Under the pieces are notes generated by a model. It saw only the letters and a program-made list of their open reading frames with translations, was not told where the DNA came from and made no database searches. Shown here in pieces: positions 8,090-15,197 of a stretch of 27,334 nucleotides of DNA. The translations under genes and the position numbers were made by a program. The DNA comes from JAZRPG01 sp045649105 (GTDB lineage Bacteria > Bacillota > Clostridia > Oscillospirales > JAAYXM01): contig JAZRPG010000028.1 in assembly GCA_045649105.1 (NCBI GenBank), positions 1 through 27,334 on the forward strand, written 5' to 3'. Numbering within the stretch: position 1 is the first letter of the stretch; the number at the start of each line of letters is the position of its first letter.

Positions 8090-9160
8090 TTATTTGTCGA
8101 GCTTCTCAACCCAACCGAAGGTATCCGGAAGTTTTCCCCACTGGATTCCCGTGATGCTGTCATACAGCTCCTGTGTGAGTGCGCCGATTTTTCCGCCGTT
8201 TATTTCGACTCTGTCATCGCCCCATACAAGCTCACCTATCGGAGATACAACAGCCGCTGTACCGCTTCCGAACGCCTCTGTAAGCTGACCGTTGTGAGCC
8301 GCTTCAAACAGCTCGTCAACAGTTATTTTGCGCTCGCTGACCTTAATTCCCTTGCTTCTTAAAAGCTCTATGCAGGATTTTCTCGTAATTCCCGGAAGAA
8401 TGCTTCCCTCAAGAGGAGGAGTGACAACCTCATCGCCGATTTTAAAGAGGACGTTCATTGTTCCGACCTCTTCTATATACTTGCGGTGAACGCCGTCAAG
8501 CCACAGAACCTGAGTAAATCCCTTGTCCTTTGCGCGGTGCTGTGCTCTGATTGTGGCAGAATAGTTAGCACCGACCTTTGCATAGCCCGTTCCGCCGCGT
8601 ACTGCGCGGACATCCTCAGACTCTACGAATATCTTGACAGGATTAATTCCCTCAGGATAATATGCACCGACAGGGGAAAGTATTATCATAAATTTATAAG
8701 TATTTGATGCGCGGACTCCGAGATGCGCGTCTGTAGCGATGACAAACGGACGGATATAGAGCGATGTGCCCTCATTTGACGGGACCCAGTCGCGGTCAAC
8801 AGACACTACAGCGCGAAGCGCGTCCATAAAATCATTCTCGTCTATTTCAGGAATGCATACTCTCGCATTTGACTTATTAAGTCTTCTGATATTCTCAAGC
8901 GGTCTGAAAAACTGAATCTCGCCGGTAGCCGTGCGGTATGCCTTCATACCCTCGAATGTCTCCTGTGCATAATGGAGTACCATTGCGGCAGGGTCAAGGC
9001 TTATCGGAGCATACGGCTCAACGCGAGCGTCATGCCAGCCGCGTCCCTCTGTATAGTCCATCACAAACATATGGTCTGTAAAGTACTTGCCAAAGGACAG
9101 ATTATTCTGGTCCGGCTTTTCTTTTAACGGATTTCTCTTAATTATCTTGATGTCCAACAT
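8090..9160 (-). CDS. ilvE: branched-chain amino-acid aminotransferase
   Basis: PLP enzyme of 356 residues that interconverts leucine, isoleucine and valine with their 2-oxo acids, using glutamate/2-oxoglutarate. It belongs to the longer BCAT type: HYAQETFEGMKAYR (63-76), FRPLENIRRLN (85-95), SLYIRPF (133-139), the PLP lysine K195 in GGTGYAKVGANYSAT, EEVGTMN, and GSILPGITRKS. The ATG has AGGAGG nine bases upstream and a near-perfect promoter. Leader RNA is short (about 30 bases), so no T-box or attenuator fits. The symporter gene follows. Confidence 0.95.
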   Translation of the reverse strand: MLDIKIIKRNPLKEKPDQNNLSFGKYFTDHMFVMDYTEGRGWHDARVEPYAPISLDPAAMVLHYAQETFEGMKAYRTATGEIQFFRPLENIRRLNKSNARVCIPEIDENDFMDALRAVVSVDRDWVPSNEGTSLYIRPFVIATDAHLGVRASNTYKFMIILSPVGAYYPEGINPVKIFVESEDVRAVRGGTGYAKVGANYSATIRAQHRAKDKGFTQVLWLDGVHRKYIEEVGTMNVLFKIGDEVVTPPLEGSILPGITRKSCIELLRSKGIKVSERKITVDELFEAAHNGQLTEAFGSGTAAVVSPIGELVWGDDRVEINGGKIGALTQELYDSITGIQWGKLPDTFGWVEKLDK

Positions 9161-9194
9161 TTTATTTTGCCTCCTAATTTATCTTATAGTATAT

Positions 9195-9223
9195 ATTATA
9201 CTCTCCTTTTTTTAGTATATCAA
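9195..9223 (-). promoter_or_regulatory. promoter for ilvE and the symporter gene
   Basis: On the minus strand TTGATA (9218-9223), a 17-base spacer and TATAAT (9195-9200) lie just before the ilvE ribosome site. It is back to back with the promoter at 9262-9290. Confidence 0.75.
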
Positions 9224-9261
9224 CAGATTATTACATATTCGTTTCAAAAACCATGCACATA

Positions 9262-9290
9262 TTGCAAATATTTTTTCTTATATGTATAAT
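9262..9290 (+). promoter_or_regulatory. promoter for the NodB-like gene
   Basis: TTGCAA (9262-9267), a 17-base spacer and a perfect TATAAT (9285-9290) lie about 25 bases before the ATG at 9315. Confidence 0.7.
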
Positions 9291-9314
9291 AGTTTATACA
9301 GGGAGGTGTGGCTT

Positions 9315-10514
9315 ATGAAACGTCTTATAGCACTCGCGGTGGCAATTTGTATTGCCACGGCTCTTCTTGCCGCGCCGACTTCTGCTTCAGGCGAGGTTTT
9401 TGTTGCCGCAGGAAACACGGTCCTCCCGCTTTCTTCTGCAATGCCTGTTTATTCAGGCGGTGCATGGTATATAGATTATCAGTGTTTTACAAAAGGCGGC
9501 CTGAATGTCAGCAGCTCGTACAGCGCTGCGGACGGAACTCTTGTGCTCTATACCTGGGACACGACTCTTGTGTTTGACGTAAACTCGGCAATGGCGTATA
9601 CAACCGCTGACAAAACAAAATACAAACAATGGACCTTCGTCTCCTCCGGCACCGTATATGTCCCCGCACAGTTTACCGCGCAGACGCTCGGTCTTGAATA
9701 CTACTACTTCCCGGAGCTGCCGCTTATCCGCATAAAAAAATCAGACTCGATACCAAACAATATGTTTATATACATAGCGCAGGAAAAGATTCCTGATCTG
9801 ATTGACGCTTATAATATGAACAAAAAACCGCAAAACGGCAGTACATTAGGCCAGGGCACGGGAAACGGAGCCTCCGGCGGCGGAAATGATTCGTCCGAGT
9901 CCGAAACCGGCAGAAAAAGCATACACCTCACCTTTAACATTTCTGACGGCAAAAACCTTGGCAAAATTATAGACCTTCTTCAGAAATATAACTATAAGGC
10001 CACATTTTTCGTTCGCGGCTCTGTTGTCCGCAACAATGCCGATGCCCTCCGCCGCGCCGTTGTCACGGGGCACAATCTGGGCACGCTTTCAGAAAACGGC
10101 AATGCTGATTTTTCCGGCACTGTACAGGCTATGATATCCGCACTTGATGCCGCAAACGAAAATCTTTTTGAGGCAACAAGGACAAAGACGCGGCTCGTGC
10201 GCGTTCCTTCCGGAAGCGGAAGTGTGCTGAGCAAAGAAAAACGCAATGCGCTTGCCGAAAACGGATACCGAATCTGGGATTACAATGTCAATCCCGCAGC
10301 TTCGCTCAAGAGCTACAGCTCATCAAGCCTTTATCGGAGCGCAGTCAACCTTCTCAGCCGCCGCAACGGCCGTGCAGTACTTGTTATGGACGACAGTGAC
10401 GCGTCTGTGGGCGCACTTTCAAGAATTCTCGCCTACATCTCTGCCGAGTCATATGCCGTAAGGCAGATTTCTCTTCTCGACACACCTGTAAATCAGGTCG
10501 GCGAAAAGAGATAA
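9315..10514 (+). CDS. secreted stalk-domain plus degenerate NodB polysaccharide-deacetylase protein
   Basis: Predicted exported protein of 399 residues. Residues 1-24 form a signal peptide (KR, a hydrophobic run, cleavage near TSASG). Residues 27-143 resemble copper amine oxidase N-terminal-like (stalk) domains of clostridial surface proteins. A Gly/Ser/Asn-rich linker (about 173-200) leads to a NodB-like fold (201-390). The fold is recognisable from LLQKYNYKATFFVRG (221-235), GHNLGTLSENG and RVPSG (296-300), but the catalytic motifs are degraded: TFDDGP is TFNISDG, the metal-binding HxxxH is absent, and the final HD is DD. It is therefore probably not an active deacetylase and may bind a glycan instead. 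The ATG has GGGAGG eight bases upstream. It is a single-gene unit ending in a shared terminator. Confidence 0.75.
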   Translation: MKRLIALAVAICIATALLAAPTSASGEVFVAAGNTVLPLSSAMPVYSGGAWYIDYQCFTKGGLNVSSSYSAADGTLVLYTWDTTLVFDVNSAMAYTTADKTKYKQWTFVSSGTVYVPAQFTAQTLGLEYYYFPELPLIRIKKSDSIPNNMFIYIAQEKIPDLIDAYNMNKKPQNGSTLGQGTGNGASGGGNDSSESETGRKSIHLTFNISDGKNLGKIIDLLQKYNYKATFFVRGSVVRNNADALRRAVVTGHNLGTLSENGNADFSGTVQAMISALDAANENLFEATRTKTRLVRVPSGSGSVLSKEKRNALAENGYRIWDYNVNPAASLKSYSSSSLYRSAVNLLSRRNGRAVLVMDDSDASVGALSRILAYISAESYAVRQISLLDTPVNQVGEKR

Positions 10515-10532
10515 TATAAACAAAAAACAGAC

Positions 10533-10572
10533 AAAATTCCCGGAGTGATAACCACTCCGGGAATTATTTTTG
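10533..10572. terminator. bidirectional Rho-independent terminator
   Basis: AATTCCCGGAGTG (10535-10547) pairs perfectly with CACTCCGGGAATT (10553-10565) over a five-base loop. ATTTTTG follows on the plus strand, and TTTTGTCTGTTTTTTG follows on the minus strand, so it serves both converging units. Confidence 0.93.
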
Positions 10573-10576
10573 CATA

Positions 10577-10996
10577 TTACTCCTCGTCCTCGTCCTCAAT
10601 ATCATCAAGGTCAAATTCAAGGTCCTCGTCGCAATTCGGGCATTTGATTTTCCCAAGGCCGAGGATATCCTCATCTACCATAATGGAATCGCCGCATGTC
10701 GGGCACTGTACCTCATAATGGAAATCGTCTTCACACTCGTCGCAACCGCAATCGCAACCGCAGTCACAATCGTCATCCTCATCGAACGCGCCCTCAAGCT
10801 CCAGAAGCTCCTCTGCAACCTCGTCAAGCTCGCTGCAGATGTCATCCGTAACTTTACCGAGGTCTGCGACGGTATCCGCCATCTCTTCAAGCACATCAAG
10901 CATTGCCATTAAAAGCTTGCCCTCTTTTTTATCGGTGTCGATTTCGAGTCCGTCTGCAAGACCGCGCAGATATGCTGTTCTTTCGATAATATCCAT
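10577..10996 (-). CDS. CD1247-type acidic protein with Cys-rich repeat and zinc ribbon
   Basis: Small acidic protein of 139 residues of unknown function. The N-terminus (MDIIERTAYLRGLADGLEID, then a helix to about 75) matches the clostridial CD1247 N-terminal family. Residues 74-90 form a run of Asp with six Cys (77, 79, 81, 83, 85, 88) in a CDCG repeat. A zinc-ribbon pattern follows: CPTCG (98-102) and CPNCD (119-123). The tail is almost all Asp/Glu. The ATG at 10996 has GGAGGG seven bases upstream; an overlapping ATG two bases closer is out of frame. It begins 19 bases after efp and is the last gene of that operon. The Cys repeat suggests metal binding; the cellular role is unknown. Confidence 0.8.
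   Translation of the reverse strand: MDIIERTAYLRGLADGLEIDTDKKEGKLLMAMLDVLEEMADTVADLGKVTDDICSELDEVAEELLELEGAFDEDDDCDCGCDCGCDECEDDFHYEVQCPTCGDSIMVDEDILGLGKIKCPNCDEDLEFDLDDIEDEDEE
10733..10768 (-). repeat. 12-base tandem coding repeat (Cys-Gly-Cys-Asp unit)
   Basis: Inside the CD1247-type gene the 12-base unit TGCGGTTGCGAT occurs twice in tandem, the second copy with one change. It yields alternating cysteines at residues 77-88 and looks like a recent in-frame duplication. Confidence 0.75.
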
Positions 10997-11015
10997 GCAT
11001 GAACCCTCCAAATTA

Positions 11016-11576
11016 TTATTTAGACCTTTCAAGGTACTCTCCCGTTCTTGTATCGATCTTAATCTTGTCGCCGATATCGATGAACAGCGGCACCTTTACC
11101 TCTGCACCCGTCTCAACGACTGCAGGCTTCGTTACGTTTGTAGCAGTATCGCCCTTAAAGCCCGGGTCAGTCTCCGTAATCTCAAGCTCAACGAAGTTCG
11201 GCGGCTCAATGCCGAAAACAACGCCCTTGTACGAGAGTATCTTAACTGTCATGTTCTCCTTTACAAAACGGAAGCTGTCTGTAAGCTTGTCCGAATTGAG
11301 CGGAAGCTGCTCATATGTCTCAAGGTCCATGAAATAGTATAACTCACCGTCATTGTAAAGATACTCCATGTCCTTGCGCTCGATAAATGCGGGCGGGAAC
11401 TTGTCAGTCGGGCTGAAGGTTTTCTCAACCACAGCACCCGAAATTACGTTGCGAATCTTTGTGCGGACGAATGCCGCTCCCTTGCCCGGCTTAACATGTT
11501 GGAACTCTATAATCTGCATTACCTGTCCGTCCATGTCAAAGGTAATTCCATTCCTGAACTCACCAGCTGAAATCAT
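11016..11576 (-). CDS. efp: translation elongation factor P
   Basis: EF-P binds between the P and E sites and rescues ribosomes stalled on polyproline. This protein has 186 residues, the usual length, with the three beta-barrel domains: KOW-like N-domain (MISAGEFRNGITF), middle domain, and a C-domain ending in VPLFIDIGDKIKIDTRTGEYLER. The tip loop is KPGKG with K32 as the modifiable lysine. In B. subtilis the same lysine carries 5-aminopentanol, so the protein probably uses a related modification. An ATG five codons upstream overlaps the Shine-Dalgarno sequence, so the ATG at 11576 is preferred. It is followed by the CD1247-type gene and preceded by aroQ, an efp/aroQ proximity also seen in Bacillus. 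Confidence 0.97.
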   Translation of the reverse strand: MISAGEFRNGITFDMDGQVMQIIEFQHVKPGKGAAFVRTKIRNVISGAVVEKTFSPTDKFPPAFIERKDMEYLYNDGELYYFMDLETYEQLPLNSDKLTDSFRFVKENMTVKILSYKGVVFGIEPPNFVELEITETDPGFKGDTATNVTKPAVVETGAEVKVPLFIDIGDKIKIDTRTGEYLERSK

Positions 11577-11584
11577 TTGCTTAT

Positions 11585-11589
11585 CCTCC
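11585..11589 (-). promoter_or_regulatory. ribosome binding site deciding the efp start
   Basis: GGAGG eight bases before the ATG at 11576. An in-frame ATG at 11591 overlaps this motif and cannot be served by it. Confidence 0.85.
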
Positions 11590-11628
11590 ATTTGAAATTA
11601 AATATTCTGCATTTTATTTTCTTTTTCT

Positions 11629-11657
11629 ATTTTATACCATATTGCCCGATTTTGCAA
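11629..11657 (-). promoter_or_regulatory. internal promoter for efp
   Basis: On the minus strand TTGCAA (11652-11657), a 17-base spacer and TAAAAT (11629-11634) lie in the 93-base aroQ-efp gap. This would give efp and the CD1247-type gene expression independent of yqeG-aroQ. Confidence 0.55.
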
Positions 11658-11669
11658 GAAAAAATTTCC

Positions 11670-12101
11670 TTACAGACTGCACAGTGCGCGAATCGCCAGA
11701 GGATATACATGCTTTCCGAAACCTGAGATAACGCCAACACATACGGGGGAAATTACAGATGTATGGCGGAACTCATCACGCGCATATATATTGCTCAGAT
11801 GCACCTCAATACACGGGAGCTTAACAGATGCTATCGCATCGCGGATTGCAATGCTGTAATGCGAGTATGCCGCCGCGTTTATGACGACGCCGTCGCAGCT
11901 GTCATACGCCTTGTACAGAAGGTCAATAATCTCGCCCTCTGAATTTGTCTGATACGATTCTATCAGAACATCAAGGCTTTCCGTTTCCTTTTTCGCAAAG
12001 TCCATTATGTCCTCAAGCGTATCATGTCCGTATATGTTCGTCTCGCGCTTTCCCAGCGCGTTGAGATTCGGCCCGTTAATTATCATTATTCTCTTTTTCA
12101 C
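11670..12101 (-). CDS. aroQ: type II 3-dehydroquinate dehydratase
   Basis: Third enzyme of the shikimate pathway, converting 3-dehydroquinate to 3-dehydroshikimate. At 143 residues it has the normal type II length. Signature segments are INGPNLNALGKRE (8-20), the catalytic Tyr in NIYG (Y24), NAAAYSHYSIAIRDA (about 74-88), EVHLSNIYARDEFRHTS (about 98-114) and the glycine-rich ISGFG. The family usually has NPGA/NPAA where this has NAAA. The start is GTG at 12101, overlapping the yqeG stop codon (GTGA); an ATG at codon 6 is possible but would remove the first beta strand. Confidence 0.95.
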   Translation of the reverse strand: MKKRIMIINGPNLNALGKRETNIYGHDTLEDIMDFAKKETESLDVLIESYQTNSEGEIIDLLYKAYDSCDGVVINAAAYSHYSIAIRDAIASVKLPCIEVHLSNIYARDEFRHTSVISPVCVGVISGFGKHVYPLAIRALCSL

Positions 12102-12541
12102 TCGTCATCATCCCTTCTCTTTGCTTTTGAGAGCACCTTGATTGCCAATATTCCGCAACGCTTCGCTCCGAATATATCCGTAACCGTCTTATCTCCGACA
12201 AGCGCGGTGGTCTCACGCGTCCCGCCGAGCTTTTCCATTGCGCTTCGTATGGTCTTTCTGCCCGGCTTCCCGCTCTTCCAATAGTGATCTATGCCGAGCG
12301 GCTTGCAATATTTTTCAACACGCGACATATTATTGTTTGAAACAACGGCAACTTTCACTCCGCTCTTTATAAGGCCAGCCACCCACTTTGCAACGCGCTC
12401 TGTCGGAAGCTCCGTCTCATATTTTGCAAGCGTATTGTCAAGGTCTGCTATAAGCACCTTTACACCGATTCCGGAGAGAAGCTCTCCCGTCAGCTCATAT
12501 ATACTTTCTATTCTTATATCAGGCAAAAAGAAACGAAACAT
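12098..12541 (-). CDS. YqeG-family HAD-IIIA phosphatase, C-terminally short
   Basis: Soluble HAD-superfamily protein of 147 residues. Motif I is IADLDNTL with D33 and D35; motif II is VVSNNN; then KSGKPG and the Mg-binding VGDKTVTDIFGAKR. The B. subtilis YqeG relative is about 172 residues and continues for roughly 25 residues past this point; here the chain ends in a charged KAKRRDDDE tail, and aroQ begins on the stop codon. YqeG members are annotated as phosphatases with unclear physiological substrate. The ATG has GGAGG six bases upstream. It is the first gene of the yqeG-aroQ-efp-CD1247 unit. Confidence 0.88.
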   Translation of the reverse strand: MFRFFLPDIRIESIYELTGELLSGIGVKVLIADLDNTLAKYETELPTERVAKWVAGLIKSGVKVAVVSNNNMSRVEKYCKPLGIDHYWKSGKPGRKTIRSAMEKLGGTRETTALVGDKTVTDIFGAKRCGILAIKVLSKAKRRDDDE

Positions 12542-12615
12542 TTAAAACCTCCGCATATCGGCACGCATTTTAAAATATATTATTGCATAGCGTTTTTAAT
12601 CCCGCCTGCAGTTAA

Positions 12616-12644
12616 TTGAGTCTGATTTTTAAACTCATTATACC
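12616..12644 (+). promoter_or_regulatory. candidate promoter for the GH18-like gene
   Basis: TTGAGT (12616-12621), a 17-base spacer and TATACC (12639-12644) lie about 40 bases before the ATG at 12686. Both boxes are only partial matches. Confidence 0.4.
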
Positions 12645-12685
12645 ACATATATCAAACTTGAGCAATATGCAAAGGAGCTGTGCAT

Positions 12686-13435
12686 ATGAAGAACCGGCCT
12701 CCTGTAATAATTTATTCCGCAGCTGAGGCGGACGATGCAGAGCGTCTGCACCTGCGGAAAGGGCGTCTGTCATACATTGCCGACGGAAGCCGCCTGCTTT
12801 CCGAAAGACTCCCCACCGCTGCCTCCGGAGATATAATGATAGTTTCAATGGAGCATGGCGATATCCACATCGCCCCCGCACTTTACGATGAGTGCAGAAG
12901 ACGCGGATATACCGGCGTTTTCCTCGACATCGACGGCCCGCCGACAAAAGCGGGAGCTGAGCTGCTCGGCGGCGTTTGCGAGTCTCTCGCACGCAGAGTA
13001 GGACAGGTATATGTCCCCGAAGTATATGCAGAATTTTGCGCCCGGGCAACCCCTGTTGCCTCCTGCGCAGTGTCGGGAGGTCTTCTGACAGAATATCTGG
13101 AGCGCCTTGTCCGCGAGCACAGGCACCTTGCCCTTGCAATCCCACGCATCATGGCGGATTTTTCTATGCCGTCAGACTCTCCGGGCGGACATAAGCTAAC
13201 TTCACGGGAGCTTTCCCAACTGCAGAACCGATTTGACGCGGATATATACTACTCTCCGCAAATGCTCACAAACTACTTTACATACTCAGCCGCACCTGCC
13301 CAGTGCCGATTTGTACTGTTTGACGATGCCCGCTCAATATCCGAAAAGATAAAGCTTTCAAAAAGCTTCGGAATATCTGATATATTCTTAAGCTACCGCG
13401 AAATACATGATATTGCTGACGATATTATTCTTTAG
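12686..13435 (+). CDS. GH18-like TIM-barrel protein of unknown function
   Basis: I do not recognise a named family for this 249-residue protein with confidence. It has no signal peptide or membrane helix. The strand order looks like a GH18-type barrel: VIIYSAAE at the N-terminus, DIMIVSMEHG, GVFLDIDGP (77-85), QVYVPEVYAEF, ALAIPRIMADFSMPS, DIYYSPQMLTNYFTY, RFVLFDDARSI, and a final ISDIFLSYREI. The strand GVFLDIDG resembles the GH18 DxxDxDxE site, but the catalytic Glu is missing (Pro at that place), so hydrolase activity is doubtful. The ATG at 12686 has AAAGGAG eight bases upstream; a GTG six bases earlier is too close to it. Its end overlaps the convergent rqcH gene by 11 bases. Confidence 0.6.
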   Translation: MKNRPPVIIYSAAEADDAERLHLRKGRLSYIADGSRLLSERLPTAASGDIMIVSMEHGDIHIAPALYDECRRRGYTGVFLDIDGPPTKAGAELLGGVCESLARRVGQVYVPEVYAEFCARATPVASCAVSGGLLTEYLERLVREHRHLALAIPRIMADFSMPSDSPGGHKLTSRELSQLQNRFDADIYYSPQMLTNYFTYSAAPAQCRFVLFDDARSISEKIKLSKSFGISDIFLSYREIHDIADDIIL

Positions 13436-15179
13436 CCGCCGAAAGTCTTTTTACAAGCTCCTCGTCCGGTGTGACGAACGCCGTTTTCGATGTGGAGTAT
13501 ATAACCATTCCCGGCGGTGTCCCCGCCGGCTTTTTCACATTTCTCACCTGCGTATAATCCACCGGAACATTTACCGATTCCTTTGCGCGCGAGTAATATG
13601 CCGCGATTATCGCCGCTTCCTCCAGAGTCCTGTCTGGCGGATTTTTCCCCGCGCACTCTATTATCACATGCGAACCTGGGATATTCTTCGTATGAAGCCA
13701 CATATCCCCCTTCATTGCGCTTTTTAAAGTAAGCGCCTCATTCTGCTTGTTATTTCGCCCGGCATATATCGTAAACCCGTCGCTTGATTTAAATCTGTAC
13801 GGGCGCAGCACATTTCTTTTCGGAGCGCGTTTTGACGCATTTTTGTCAACATAGCCGGTTTCAGAAAGCTCCTCGCGTATTTCCGCTATGTCTGCCACGC
13901 TCTCTGCCTTTTCTATGCTCTCCATGACGCTTTCAAGATATATAATTTCGTTCTCGCCTGCGGCTATCTGCTCTGTCAGGTACTTTTCGGCATTCTTAAG
14001 CTTCCGGTATTCGCGGAACAGCTTTGCCGAGTTCTCCTGCGGAGAAAGCTGCGGGTCAAGCTTTATTGTAATTTCAGGCGCTCCCTCCGCGAAATAGTTA
14101 TTTGTATTAAACGAAGCCATTCCCTTATTAAGTCTGTAAATATTTGCGGAAATAAGCTCCGCGCGCTCACGAATCGACTCTCGCCCTGCGGATTTTTTAA
14201 GTTCCTCTCTCTGCAGGGCGAGCTTTCGCGTGACGCGTGAATGTGCCGTGCGTACAACCTGCAAAATGCCCTGCGAGCGTCGGCGCATGCTGTCCTCTGC
14301 ATCGCGCGTGTCGTAAAACTCCTCAAGTGTGTCAGACAGGCTCTCTTTGAGTTTTATTTCCATGCCGCCGTATTGAGTTATCGGCAAAAAGGAAAACTCA
14401 AGCGGCCTTTTCCCGTCATAGACAACAGACGGGCTGTGTTCACCGTGAAGCGCGTCATACATCGCCGACGCAAGGCGCATGCGCGCGTCTTTTGAAAGCT
14501 CACACATCCGCGCCGATACATCTTTGCATGCGCGGAAAGAAAACTCACGGCAAAGCAGCGGAGAAAGGCCGATAAACGTCGATATAATCCACTTTTCCAC
14601 GGGCATCTCGCTGTCTGCGGCGCATATTATATCGGAAAGCTCCTCGGGCGAATACGCCTCCGGGTCAAGCTTTTCCTGCCGCGGCGGCAGCTCATAAAAC
14701 AGACCGGGAAGCACCTGGCGCCTCTCACTCATAATAATATCAACGCGCTTTAAGCACTCAATTATTCTGTCATTCTCATCACGGAGTATAATATTTGAGT
14801 GTCTTCCCATAAGCTCCGCGGTAAGCGTCCTTACCGCAAGCACGCCCATCTCATCGCTTACCTCAAACTTTATGTCTATAATCCGCTCCCCGTGCGGTGA
14901 CGAAATGCCGATTATTTTCCCGTTTGTCAGATGTTTTCGCAGAAGCATGCAGAACATCGGCGCGTTTGCCGGGTTTTCCCGCGCACGCAATGTCATATTG
15001 ACGCGCGGATAACTCGGGTTTACGGATACTATAAGCTTTTTCCCGCGCACACCTGCCGCACGGAGTGCAAGAACGATATCGTCCCGCTCCGGCTCATATA
15101 TTTTATCAACACGCGCACCAGAAAGCATCCCGTCAAGTTCACGAGCAAGCCGCGCTATAAATGCCGCATCAAGCGCCAT
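13425..15179 (-). CDS. rqcH: RqcH/Rqc2 (NFACT family) ribosome quality-control factor
   Basis: Binds stalled 50S subunits carrying peptidyl-tRNA and recruits tRNA-Ala to add C-terminal alanine tails that mark the chain for degradation. The 584 residues show the NFACT-N domain (FIARLARELDGMLSGARVDKIY, ELMGRHSNIIL at 122-132), helix-hairpin-helix and long coiled-coil regions (about 270-450), and the NFACT-R domain (FTIYAGRNNKQNEALTL, GDMWLHTKNIPGSHVII, EAAIIAAYYSRAK, VDYTQVRNVKKPAG). The DR pair needed for tRNA work in B. subtilis (D97, R98) appears as E98 R99 here. The older names FbpA or fibronectin-binding protein refer to the same family. GAGG lies about eight bases before the ATG. It follows the NIF3 gene by 18 bases. 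Confidence 0.93.
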   Translation of the reverse strand: MALDAAFIARLARELDGMLSGARVDKIYEPERDDIVLALRAAGVRGKKLIVSVNPSYPRVNMTLRARENPANAPMFCMLLRKHLTNGKIIGISSPHGERIIDIKFEVSDEMGVLAVRTLTAELMGRHSNIILRDENDRIIECLKRVDIIMSERRQVLPGLFYELPPRQEKLDPEAYSPEELSDIICAADSEMPVEKWIISTFIGLSPLLCREFSFRACKDVSARMCELSKDARMRLASAMYDALHGEHSPSVVYDGKRPLEFSFLPITQYGGMEIKLKESLSDTLEEFYDTRDAEDSMRRRSQGILQVVRTAHSRVTRKLALQREELKKSAGRESIRERAELISANIYRLNKGMASFNTNNYFAEGAPEITIKLDPQLSPQENSAKLFREYRKLKNAEKYLTEQIAAGENEIIYLESVMESIEKAESVADIAEIREELSETGYVDKNASKRAPKRNVLRPYRFKSSDGFTIYAGRNNKQNEALTLKSAMKGDMWLHTKNIPGSHVIIECAGKNPPDRTLEEAAIIAAYYSRAKESVNVPVDYTQVRNVKKPAGTPPGMVIYSTSKTAFVTPDEELVKRLSAAKE

Positions 15180-15197
15180 AATAAGACCTCACTTTTC

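Noticed and set aside
9161..9223. T-box or other leader riboswitch before ilvE
   Set aside because: The leader is only about 30 bases from promoter to start, too short for a T-box.
10733..10768. CRISPR-like or regulatory short repeat
   Set aside because: The repeat is in frame inside a coding region and encodes a Cys-Gly/Cys-Asp unit, so it is a coding duplication.
12612..13145. 177-residue Arg/Cys-rich open frame on the minus strand
   Set aside because: Opposite the GH18-like gene, with composition typical of an antisense frame and no ribosome site.
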